This document shows, piece by piece, positions 33,221 through 44,948 of a stretch of 64,000 nt of DNA (position 1 is its first letter; every line of letters begins with the position of its first letter). Made by a program: the position numbers and the translations under genes. The DNA comes from Rhynchosporium graminicola (taxonomy: Eukaryota > Ascomycota > Leotiomycetes > Helotiales > Ploettnerulaceae): positions 648,015 through 712,014 of the forward strand of contig FJUW01000042.1 of NCBI GenBank assembly GCA_900074885.1. Reading direction: 5' to 3'. The notes under the pieces were generated by a model. That model saw nothing but the letters and a program-made list of their open reading frames with translations. It made no database searches and was not told the origin of the DNA.

Positions 33221-36200
33221 TACCTACCTTCAAATGTAGCTAAAATGTACGACCCCGCTACAACCTCACTTTGGATAGCCTCTTTCGAACTTCCTAACTT
33301 GGAATCTCCACACGCTACTAAGTATGCTCAAGAATATGTCAAGTATGAATGATTGGGCAACGAATACCGCTTGTTCCATTTTATTCCCCGCCGGCCAGGA
33401 AGAAGCCAAGGAAGCCAGGGAGGGACGTTTGTGCTCGTTCACCGTGCTTACTGCCGCCTCGTGGGATAACGAGGATGGCTAGAACAATTCTAGCTTTTCC
33501 TGGGATGGGCCCCCCCATAAAGAACCATATTTCACGTAGCCTGTGCACCAACAGCCGACCCAAGCCAGCCAGACATCTTACCCCTCCATCCCCCACCAAG
33601 TAGCCTTAGAAGACGCCACGACAAGGAAACCTGACTCCGCGGTATGCCTGTCTCATCCTCTTACTACGAAGTAACTGGTCAGCACGAATAATCCGGGATA
33701 GTACCTAATCCTAATAATACTGGCTGGCTTTGTGGACTAGCTACCCCTCCTTTGCGCTATCCGAAGTAAAGGCGAGCTCCCTTATCATGCAATGTCAATC
33801 AAAATCCAGCGGCTGGGACTGCTTATCGCGGCCTAATTGTCGGACCCGTTAACAGACAGTGCAGTATAAAGTGGCTTCACGATCGTCTACATCGTAGGCT
33901 AGGTCCCTCGCTTCTGGAAGTTCCAAGGTTCCCAGGGTTCCTCATCAAAACAAAGAGGACGGACTGAGAGTGCTTGTACACACCGTTGGTTCAAGATATT
34001 ATGTCCTACAAAGGTTGCAGCGCTACCGAAACCATTATTAAGATACACAATAGGCAAGTATAGCCACTGTACATTCCAATCTTCAATGGAAATACGAATT
34101 ATACATCCCTGCCCGCTCCTGGTATCGGAGTAGAAGCCCATCGGTATCCTGCACACTCGCTAGCTCCTTACCCAATGAGCGGTGTCCAGCAGCGAGTAAG
34201 TTCAAGCTTGCGACTGCTGATAGGCACCGAGCCGTGCTCAATTCCGACACAGAGCGATTAGGGCTGGTCGAGAGCCGGCGGGCTTTTCCTTGTCAGCTCT
34301 ATCGATTGCGAGGTCGTCACCCATTTTAACATTTCCGCTTACCAATCTGATATCTATCATATCTCAAAAGAATGCACACTGACCAGCATGAACCTGCAAG
34401 CATGCAGACTTGCATCGGACTAGTATATGAGCAAGCTGTGAGGCTTGTATCGCCATAGCGTTGGCGTCCTCCATCATCAGATATATGCTCGGTTGACATC
34501 ACATGGTGACAGACAGAAACTCTATCAAGTCGTACACTTTCGTCCTTAGTCTGCTTCACCCTTTGACTAACCTTTTTCATATTTATTTCACTTGCCAAGC
34601 AAGTTCAAAGACTATCTTTGACCTACGCAAGCAAGTGTTAGGTTTATTGTGTGAACTGACATCTGGCTACCTAGCCGCTTTGCCGGTCTGCTGCATGTGC
34701 GAGCATGAGCCTGCCACCGTGGAGTACAATATCCATCATCATCAGATGGACGTAATGGCTGCAGATTGTGCATTGAGGCTGACGTTGGTTCCTCCACCAG
34801 ATCATTCAATTGATAGATATCCTTCCGGAATGGACTTCCTGACACGATCATACAAAAGATATTTTGTGAGATGTCAGGTTGGCAGCTCGATACAACAATA
34901 GCCCGAAGCATCGGCGTCATTTATAACGACTTAATCGAATACCATTACCATCACCATGCATTTTCTCATGCCGAAGAACGTCATGTACAACCCATACGCA
35001 GACAAACTGACTGACGTCTCATTGGAATTAAAGCAACTGCTGAATGTTTCTTTCTGGAAAGAATTTCCATGATTGCAGTTAAAGGCGTGAAAATGAAAGT
35101 CTAAGAAATTGATTGAAAGTATAGCGGGGATTGCGGAAACCTCAATTGGCTTGTGGCTTGCTTTCCATCTCCGAACTTTCGACTTTGCATTCTTGGCTCT
35201 TGACAGAAGGGCGTGCATGACTGATATTTCGCTACACTTGCCTTCTGATCTGGCGTCGTACTGAACCGCGACTTACCGATGCAAGCATTCGATGCGGAGG
35301 AATTACCGTATGCGGAGAAATGACTGAACTGACCCCAGCCTATCAATTCTTTCCTTTGATCGAAGGTTCTTGCAGGCAGGCTTACCTAAAGAGGTATTCC
35401 GCAGTTGTTCGATGCAATCAAAAGGCAAGAAGGAAAGAAGGCAAGCCGAGCCTTCTGGGTGGTTGCTTCAAAGTCTGCCCGGGATTTTGGGACCGGGGAA
35501 GTTGATGTCGGGGAATCTCCAAACCTCATCGGAAAAGCTCGGTCTCTTCAGAGGTTCCCCGTTTCACCCGCCCTCGGCCAATGCTCTTCGGCCAACAACC
35601 CGAGCCGTGACCTTCATGAATATTCGAGGAGGGGTGCGGCGCACTATTCGAGAAGGAGAACGCGATATCCATCGTTCGCTAATTTGAGTCGTGGCTTGCA
35701 TTGGGAGATGTAAGGTATGACTCGTTCAGATTTGACTTTAGCGAGAGGTTCCCCTCTCGAAGGCGAGTCGAGAGCAGAAGCTTGATGTGATGTGATGTGC
35801 CAGGCACATGTTGTGAGACGTTACATCGTGTATGTGTACAATGTACGTACACCCGTCCGCTTGGTCGTTCGCTCAATTTGACGTACGTGGACTTGATAAG
35901 AAGACTTGGTGAGAGGAGCACACCGATGGCGGAGCTCGAAGTATTCTAGAACGGAATTTGCGTCTCCTCTGCGAGGCCGGTTGGTCACGTGGAACGTGAC
36001 TCGAGTTCATTGTCCTCAATTTCTGATACGTTTATCGATCAAGTTCGCGCGTGTCGGTAGCTTATTTCATCTTCGTTCTGGACAAGAAAGTAAGGTAAGA
36101 CGGGGGGGGCCAGCTGCACGCTTTATACCTCAATTCCAAGTGGCTCGAGCTCGAGCGAAAGTATGAAGAAGAAATGGCTCAACCGCTTCAAAGATGGGAT

Positions 36201-39200
36201 GGTACGGTATGACATCGACCTGACAAGTGATCCTCATGTCAGCCCAAAATTTTACACCTCTCAGAAAGCTTGTCTCTGACACATCTTCTTGCACATCATT
36301 GTTTCGGGAAGTCTTCCTGCTCGTCTTGGCGTTTCTCTACCTGATTTTGGCGTCGATGTCGATTCTCTGCTAAGCTATTTGTTTTCTCTAGCTCGTCTCG
36401 CGTCGTTGGTCGCTTGCATTCTGCTCTGGCGTTCGATGCTGGACTTGAAGGCAAGAATGGGATATGGTATGGCGTGCGATGAAAGGCTGGCTTACACACT
36501 TATATACCAATAGGACTGACTATGTTCATCTCCCCATTTTTGAAAATAGAGTTCTCGAGTGAGCTAGTCACTCACCAGCTTCCCCAGAATCCCATCTTCG
36601 GACATTGACTTTTCGCCCAAGTGGACTGGTATGCTCGTCGTCTACCGTCCGATCATGGTCGTGTGCTTTTGTTTTGATCAGATGTAGGGGTTCGTGTCGC
36701 ATTTCTGCTCTACATCTCAAGATCAGAAGCGTCAAGAATGGGATGTTGCATTTCCAACTCTCACTGGGACATTCAGGATGCGACGAATCCATGACGGTCT
36801 TCTCCGACTGACCCGGGAATCGGATTCAGCCCACTTGCAGTGCTAGAACTCCTTCATTGCAGACGCAAAGGTGGGGTTCCTGATTTGCTTCATCTTTTGT
36901 GCTTGTATCAATCTGCTTGTGCAATCAAAGATGAGATGGATGGACGAAGGCGTGCCCGAATGAGGCTGGTAAAAAGCTTCTCATTACTTCGCTTTACATA
37001 AAACCTAGCTAGCGGTAGTGTTCTTCAATCTTTACGGAGCGTTCTCAGACTACCATATGTCTCCGCGTCGTGTTTCTGAGCATGGAGTTGGTATATGCAG
37101 GACTTTGGTCGACCTGCTAGGTTATGAGGAGTAATACGGCTGCGGAGGCTTCATATCCGAGATCTCTAGCCACAAGTAAAGATGACTACAATCCTAATGC
37201 AAGTCGGTAGCAGAAGTTCTCAGTTCTCAAGTCGCACAGAATGCCATACACATGTCCGATACTTTGGTTCGGAACAGTAGATGATACCAGCACTCGGACT
37301 CACGCCGCTCTATCTTCTTTTGGTCGGAGTTTTATAGGTAAATACCCATGGTTGCGGTAGCTACAGGCAAGCATCATGGGCGGAACGGACTTTTTTCTTG
37401 CGTTGGTCATCGAGGGGAGGTTTTCGGGCCTTCCATGGTTTCGATTTGTTCTCGAATCGTTTGTTCTTGTCGACGTCCTCAGCTATAGCGTCGGGCTTTG
37501 TGTCATATAGTACTGAATAGAAAATCGATCTCTAGACTTGGGAAATTGATTGTAGAACTCAGTCATATGAATGGAGCTAGCTAGTGATGCAAGACTCTCC
37601 CACAGGGCTTTGTTAGCGGAGAGGTAGAGAAAAATTTGTGGATTTAAATACACCCACACCCAAGATTTCATGTTGGAACAACGGACGATCACCGTCTTGG
37701 TCATGGGCTACGATACCGTACGACTTAATTTCGATTGGTGACACAAGTCAATCCCCAGATCAAGCTTTTGTCACATAAAATCACCTGCGGAATCTGAAGC
37801 AGAGCTTGGAGATTTTTTGTCAGGTAAAATTTTGCTAGAGGGTAGAATAAAGAAGGATATGGTCTAGCAAGGATGGAGGAATTATGGAAGGCTCTTTTGA
37901 GTGCCCAGCGTACGATGATCATCAGCTTCGAGATTTTGAGCAGACCCATCAGGAATTCAGATAGGACAGAGGATGAAGTTGAATTATGGTTCCTGCATTT
38001 CTATCCTGAGACTAGGAATGCAGAGTTGGGAGACGAGGATGTCCTCAGCTTCCCCGCTGGCCTCGTGTTGGAAAGATTCGGAAAATTCTTTCGTCGTTTG
38101 GGAGTCTTCCATTTCTGGAGACCCTACACTTCGTCTGGGGATGCCGGGGATCGTATCTTAGCTCAAAGATCTGAGTATGCTTCTGGTCTTGAGTTACAGC
38201 AAATCACGCTTGTTTAGACATGTATGAAGCGCTCTGTCTGTAAAGGTGTTATTCAGTCGAGTGACAGCTGATATGATTCCTGTCCATGTTGCCGAGTAAT
38301 GAACGGATTGATTCCGCCTCAACGCCTAGATTATCACAGTTTAAACTTGGGGCTGAGTGAAACAATGATCTGGCAGTTCCGTACCACAATTTTTCTGTGC
38401 GTACACGCGTTGGAAATGCAGAAGTCCCAAAAGGATTCTGCGTGTTTGACTGGTCTAATCTCGAACGTTGGCGATGTGTCCTTGGTTTGACTATTCGATC
38501 CTTACAATAATTGTACACTTTACACTTCCCATCCTCCCTCTATTCCTCCTGATCAATGACCATGCTTCAGCAGCAAGATCTACCTACTACTCTCATGGCT
38601 GAACCTCGACGACACTGTGATGAATGTACTACGATGAATATGCTGAGCCCAATCCTTTTTACTCAACCCATAATCTACTTGAATTTGAGCTAGGTCACTG
38701 ATACAGCTTTCAAGTCTCCAATAACATCTTGACAATTTCGTGTTGCCGCAAAGCGGCACAATGCAGGTTGAAGCAATTTGTCGTGGTATGCCGGTTTCAC
38801 AAGATTGATTTCAACTCGATTGAAGCTGATATGCTGTAGCCAAATAGAATATGTTCAGGATGTTTATCAACCAGGTTTGTAATTGAACTTATTTTTACAC
38901 GGCCATTACGAGCGCTCTTCGATTAGGCCAATTTCGAGACTGTCGATGATCACGTCAACAATGTCGTGTTTACATCCTAAGCGAGGCCGTCTCGGAGCGA
39001 CCATGACGTCTTTTCTTATGAAATATTATCAACAATTAAACACGGAGAATCATACGTCCACGCTTGAACTACTATTGTATATGGTGAGTAGCTAACAATG
39101 TTCGCCTTGGCTACATCGCAACAACGGTTGAACCAGATGATCACGCTGCGATTCAGCAGCCACACCAGTCGAGCGAGAAGAGAGAAAGTTTCGCCGGCAT

Positions 39201-40896
39201 TGAAAATATTCGCGGGCATAGTATCATTGAGAGAACTCCGGAATGCTTAACTCAAATTCCGAATTATTTTATGTGGGGAAACGAACATGACTGATCCTTT
39301 CGCGTAGGTTGGACGGATCTCGAGGGTTCTGAGCAGCTGCGTGGTGGCCAATGGTGGCCTTCTATGTGTTGGATAATGCATAGAGCCATATCGAAGGAGA
39401 TCAAACTGATCGTCATACGTTGCCATCCTCCCAGCACGCGGTCACTTGGAGCTATAATACCAATTTTCTGAAGATGTGAAAGGATCCGAATACTTGTTGG
39501 TAATGTGCGGGTTTCTGCGTGATGGGGATAAATTCCTACGCATCATGCTCAGCGCAAGTCCGGAAACTCAAATATGCTCAGTTTCCATTACTAACAATAC
39601 AATCTCCCATCAGGTGGTGCTCTGACTACAACTGGTGAAGAAGGTCGGAACGTCCTATGCCAGTGGTGTTCAACCCAGTTCCGGCTTACAGCATTAGGGC
39701 AATCACAATCTTGTACATTCAAGTCATTATGTCTGTCTGAGTACATCTGCTTCACTCTTTTGTTTCATCTCTCTCGGTTTTTTCTACGTACATGGCCTTC
39801 CTTCTGGGCGGAGTATTCCTGGTATGCTGTTATCTGGTAATGGGGTTTATGAGAAAACTTTACGAGCAAAATAAACGACTGAAGATCTGACTGATGATAA
39901 GTAACACATTCCGCTTGCCAGGGTAAAGAAGCCTATTCGTGGTAAGCGAATTTAACCTGCTGAGAGTGATGTTGGGAAGCAATGAGCGGAAATGTTTATC
40001 GATACTGAATACTAGTATCAATTACAAATACAAAGTCTGGCAGACTGTAAAGTGAATGTATTACATGGCACAGAGTATCCTGTTCATCTGTGTGTCAAGG
40101 CTAATGTGCCGCTGAGTGCCAACGAAGATGGCAAATTGATTAGAATGTCATATTGTCACAGTATTTTGTGTCTTGCATTCATCCAGCTGCACAAGTCATC
40201 GAGGTATCAGCGAAATTCTAATTCCATGCCAGAGACGTAACTTAGACAGAGCAAATTCCAAGGCGTATTGCAAGAAAGTACTCTCACACGCAATCAACTT
40301 GCATGATATGGGTCTATGAACCTCTCCTTTAGATCATCTCGCAGGAGTATTTAACCCTCAGATAGCCATCTACTTCCTTTTGCAGAATCAATTTTGCCGA
40401 AGTCGTCTTCGATACGGTCTCATAGGACACAGTACATATATAATTTCACTGCACAAGCTTATCGAGATATCATTCACTGTTCTTCTCTGGAATTCGTTGT
40501 AGACCGGGACTATGTCGCGAGGTATATTCAATGATAGACGAGACGCGACTTGCGACAAATCTAAGGAGCAGAATTTTCAAAGACCGTATAAACCAGGAGA
40601 CACAATACTCAGCAAACATTTCCCAGTATCGAGTATCAATTCCGAAAAGATTTCGACATTCAGATCATATTCAGAGACATACCACTTGGAACACCGAGGA
40701 AACTTCGAGTATCGACGTCGAAACGAGCTTCGAAACCCAGACCAGAATAAAGACGCGCGACGTAAATCAAAACTTCAAGGTCAACCTTCCAATACAGACT
40801 TCGAGTATTAATTGACGAACCCGAAGCACCCTGAAAATACTCGAAGAACCGACTTCTACACAATCCTCGAAACTTATCCAGGCCGCTTGACCGAAA
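33221..40896. other. 7.7-kb gene-poor region
   Basis: No frame longer than about 130 codons and none with a domain signature. The best candidates are plus-strand ATG frames at 34503-34901 (132 codons) and 37873-38217 (114 codons, with LWFLHFYPETRNAELGDEDV), neither with joinable exons. I see no transposase, reverse transcriptase or terminal repeats. TATATAA at 40437-40443 may serve the next gene, giving a leader of over 400 nt. Confidence 0.5.
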
Positions 40897-41208
40897 ATGA
40901 GTGTCACCACAATGGTCTGCTGTGAATGCGAGCAGCGAACCGATATCGTTTTCGGTACTCCTCCGGGGACTGTCCAATGTTCCACTTGTGACCATTGGGA
41001 GTGCAATGATTGCGACTTCGAGTCTTTGGTGCAAAAGACCGGTATGTTGAGAGAAAGCCTTTCCGTTCCTTCAACTGACATGATGGTAAAAGCTTCCAAG
41101 CCGCAACCTAAGCCACCACCCAAGTCGCAACCCAAGGTACAACCAAAGGTACAGCCCAAAGCTCAACCCAAGGCTACTGCTGGTAATGGAAATGTGGGAA
41201 AAAAGTAA
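40897..41208 (+). CDS. Small Cys-motif protein with Pro/Lys/Gln repeat tail, 103 aa
   Basis: ATG at 40897 in good context (CCGAAAATGA). Residues 8-39 hold a zinc-ribbon-like arrangement, CCEC...CSTC...CNDC, with His33-Trp34 between pairs. This recalls the small fungal proteins with a WxCCxCGxGP / CxxC motif, though I cannot name the family. The C-terminal third is a tandem of PKxQP units (QPKPPPKSQPKVQPKVQPK), about six copies, so likely an extended basic linker. The frame ends in GKK then TAA; the same bases form a good donor (GTAAGA at about 41205), so a spliced longer form is possible. The zinc-binding role is inferred from cysteine pairs only. Confidence 0.6.
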   Translation: MSVTTMVCCECEQRTDIVFGTPPGTVQCSTCDHWECNDCDFESLVQKTGMLRESLSVPSTDMMVKASKPQPKPPPKSQPKVQPKVQPKAQPKATAGNGNVGKK

Positions 41209-43197
41209 GAGGTTGACATTCTTGCAAGTCATTGATTGTGTGAGAGGATAAAGCACGAAATTCTTCTTGCACATCGAGAAAATCTCGTGCCAATGGGATA
41301 TGCTGGACTTTGAAATGGATCTGTCTTCCAAGCTACGGGGAGAGGGTAATAATGCACTTGATTGGCCTTTATGTAGAACCGAAGAATCAAGATTAATTCT
41401 TCACCTTGATCAATCCTCTTTGTGGAACAAGGTGAATACAAAAGCAGGCCTTTCCTTTCAAAATATAGGATAAAGTCATAGAATTGTGTACCACTTCCTC
41501 TTCGGACGACTTCAGGTGACATATCAGTTTCAACTCCTCACCAGTCACGAAATAGCCAGTGCCGTGAGCACCAAATTGAGTTTATACACGCGACATCGAC
41601 TGTGCTCGGTTTGGACGGATTTGACCATTTACTGCATGAATGCTAGACATATTTGACGGCAGAAAGACGAAATTACCGAGGAGTGGAGGATAATTGGTGT
41701 GAGATATGAGATGGGTGAAAATAAGCTGAATAAATTCGTTCCCGGCGATGCGATTGAGCCTATCAAGTAATAACATTGTCTTTTTGGAGTAATGTCACCG
41801 TAAAGTTTTGAAATCTTTGACTGTCATTTTAATACACGTCTCAGAATATCTCGGTGACTTTGAGTAGTTTCTCTGATTACTATCGAATGATATCTTCATG
41901 AATTTATCACTTCACTATTGGCCAACTCTCGTCGGGCTGTTGATGAAGTTCTTCGGCCTCGCAAGTACTATTTTGCCCATAGACAGCGCATTGAACAGGT
42001 TTGGGACATTAAAGTGACACCTCAGATAATTTCTGGCAAGAGCTTCTGGAACCGAGCAACAGAGCCGAGTTTCCCTAGCTTCGAAATCGCGTCCAATGTC
42101 TCATTCTCAGAAGCCATGGTGGTCTCCTTCTGCAAGACATGATGAGAAATGAGGAGATGATGGAGTAAAATTGTGGAATGAAACTGGTCTCGTGTGCACA
42201 CCGAGCTCCTGAAAGTGTGCTAAGTTTCCATTAGTCTCATGTGTGCCTCCTATTATGGGGATTTCTTCCGTTCTTGGCTGACAAGGCGAAGGGTTGGTAG
42301 CTTACAAAGCGCTGCTCATCATGAAAAACGTCATGCTCTGGAAAATTATCTAAGAGTGTGAAGAGGAAACACGAGAAAGAAAGAACAGGCGAGCAAAAGA
42401 GAAGTGTGGTCGGACTAGATGAAAATCAAAGATTGCGTACATAGCAGCAACTTGCCACCCAGGATGGTCTGCCGTGTTGTTATGCATGCCGCCTACACTC
42501 GAGCCAATACTTAGCCCACTTCCCCAGTTTCCCCATCTCGCATAACTGACCTACCAGACGACCTAGAAGCATGTATTTTGGGGAGCGCACCGGAATAACC
42601 CTGTCGAGGTATATGAACGCTACATTCATAGAGTGGAAATGGCGCCATCTTTTTGGACAACTCTGACGTGGATTATGAATCACTACAGCTTCAGTCTCCA
42701 GTGGATTTCCGGAATTTTATAGTAGTGACGTGGGTTCCGGAATTCCCTGATGCAGTCTACTTACCTCACTGTACGCCTTCGGTGCAATGGCGGCGATCCC
42801 ATGTCTGCATGCCAACCTGATCGATAGCAGCGGGCCATGGTTTCGATCCGGCAGAAAGTCGTCCCTTTGATCTGAAAGAAGTAAGACTGTTACCAACCAC
42901 CATCTCAGGGGACGGGACGGGACGGCAAGCTGTCGATCACTTTAAGGCTTCGCTGAGACTAAGGGGTTCTCATTCGGTATCACACAACGGCCGCCATATT
43001 GACTTTAGGCAAAAGCCATGTGTATCTGTAAGAAGACTCCTCGGACTTCGCAGGGCATGGCTGAAAGGTCATGTATATTTTGAGATCCGAATATACGCCC
43101 ATGAAGACGGTATTGGACCTCATACTCCGTCACAAGCGAGGCAAAGCGCTTCCTAAAGGGCATGTCAGCGACCTGAACAAGTTCAGACCAAGGAAAA
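41209..43197. other. Intergenic spacer
   Basis: No supported gene. A short GGGAC repeat lies at about 42908-42925. Confidence 0.4.
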
Positions 43198-43650
43198 ATG
43201 TTCAAAACAAACAGATTTAGAAATATTCAAGCAAATACTTCAGGTGGGGGGTTAGCACCGCTGTCAATAGTTGAGAGTAATTCCCGTGGTGATACCCTTT
43301 ACTCTGAATTCATCCCATCAGATGAAGTCGCTAAAGATGTTTATGATGCTACAAGTGAGAATAATCGCGCATTGGGATCGAAGCGAACAAAGCGCAACAC
43401 CCGAAGAGGTAAGACTGCCAAGATTCAACAGCTAATCATATTCTTGAATCTCCTGTCTTCATCGCCGACCTGCATGCGTTCATCCCACGTAGAGAAAGTA
43501 ATCTATTCCCCAAACCTATCAGCGTCTGTCAGGACGGGATATCGAGCAGAGCAACAGAGAGGCCTAATTGCAAGACGTGGAAGCCTAGCCTCATCCCCTT
43601 TCTTCGAAGCTGGGAGACGCATAGGAGGATTTGGACGACACGAGAGATGA
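43198..43650 (+). CDS. Possible hypothetical protein, 150 aa
   Basis: ATG-started uninterrupted frame (ATG at 43198, context AAAAATG). The product is basic and Ser/Arg-rich with a Lys/Arg cluster (SKRTKRNTRRGKTAK) that could be a nuclear localisation signal, and a Gly/Arg-rich end (GRRIGGFGRHER). No domain is recognised. The length is beyond most random frames here, but codon use is not distinctive, so it may be chance. Confidence 0.3.
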   Translation: MFKTNRFRNIQANTSGGGLAPLSIVESNSRGDTLYSEFIPSDEVAKDVYDATSENNRALGSKRTKRNTRRGKTAKIQQLIIFLNLLSSSPTCMRSSHVEKVIYSPNLSASVRTGYRAEQQRGLIARRGSLASSPFFEAGRRIGGFGRHER

Positions 43651-44948
43651 GTTACACCATAATGGTCGGGAATATGTGTGATTCATGGTGATATTAATCT
43701 ATCAAGACCCCTTGTTTGGCCCTTGGCAAATTGATTACTTCGGATGGCTGACATCTCAATATAACTGTCGCTTTAACCGGCTGTGACAGACCAGCATCTA
43801 TATTCCTGCCGTTGTGTCGCTTCCATTTTTCAAGATACAAAGATTGCTATTTTGGAATCATTCAATCTCAAATGTCACATTTTCTTCTTAGTTCACGGAA
43901 GGCCCATGCGCACAGCATTGTCCCTTATGAAGCACGTTTAATATGGCTGGATCTGAGAAGGAATTCCATAGCGGGCTGGGAAAATATACCTGCCGTCAGT
44001 GTTTTGTTTGTATGAGCTGCAGAATCTTGTGGCTGATCGTGGTGTGTGCCATTTGTGGTCGTCAAGTTGTCAGCCCACTCCTTGACATGGAGGACTGCGC
44101 CTCTATGAGGCAAGATTCGTGCACGAACTTTCGAACGTGATCTAATCCTGTTCAAAGGCTGCAAGGCTATCGAAAGATCGATGAGTAGCCTGTCATTATT
44201 CCCCCTTCAGGAATACACAATAAGAAGCTCAAGTCGTAGATGAGATCCCTTCCCATCGTTCAAGCCACACAATTAATCAATCGTGGTTTATTTCCTTTCT
44301 ATTTTTAGATACATATCTAGTATCTCATCTGGAGAAGCTCTAGAGAACTTGTTCGCGTGTGGTCTCTCACTTTTGAGTCCTGCTAAGCCGCATTCCGCTT
44401 CAAGTGGCGGTCACTTAAGTGGTAATTTACTTGCCGTCGGGTGAGCATGTATATCAGAAAAACATGGTTCGGCTCCGACTTCGAACAAGAATTCTTTTAG
44501 ATCATACTGTTTGCAGATCAGCCCGTTCGGCTGACCATTGCATTTCTCTTGACAGCTCGTTTCACTTGTGGCGTCAAGCAAGAACGGAGCTTCTGCCCGT
44601 ATTTGCGATCGGCTGCAAGTAGGAGTGCAGCTCTCTATGCGAACTAGCATACAATTTATCAACGCGGACTGGACTCTGGTATCTGGGTCGGGCACGGCTG
44701 AGCTTCTGCCTCTCGGCCCTACAGGCACCTCAGTGCCCAGGAGCAGGATTCTCATATTTCCGTTTCTCATATACGAGAAGCGGTATGAGATGGCTTGGAG
44801 TGGGCTCGTGAGGGTGTGGATGTGCCGTGCTGAAGTCTTCACCAGTTGTTAATAAGTCACAGATAACCCCTCAATCTCTCTCAGCCAACACCACGAGTCG
44901 ATCTTCTGTCTTCTACCAGATTAATTTGGATCAACAGAATTATTAGCC
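43651..44948. other. Upstream region of the laccase gene
   Basis: No supported gene. It includes a minor Cys-rich frame at 43943-44140 (rejected) and the laccase promoter side. No clear TATA box is seen close to 44949. Confidence 0.4.

Noticed and set aside
37873..38217. 114-codon plus-strand frame in the gene-poor island
   Set aside because: ATG-started and protein-like in parts, but isolated, without recognisable motif or exon structure.
33221..40896. Search for a transposon, CRISPR-like array or integrated virus in the long gap
   Set aside because: No repeated spacers, terminal inverted repeats, reverse transcriptase, integrase or capsid motifs were visible in any frame.
43943..44140. 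Cys-rich 65-codon frame
   Set aside because: Cysteine spacing (CRQCFVCMSC) looks suggestive, but the frame is short and merges into hydrophobic sequence without a plausible domain.
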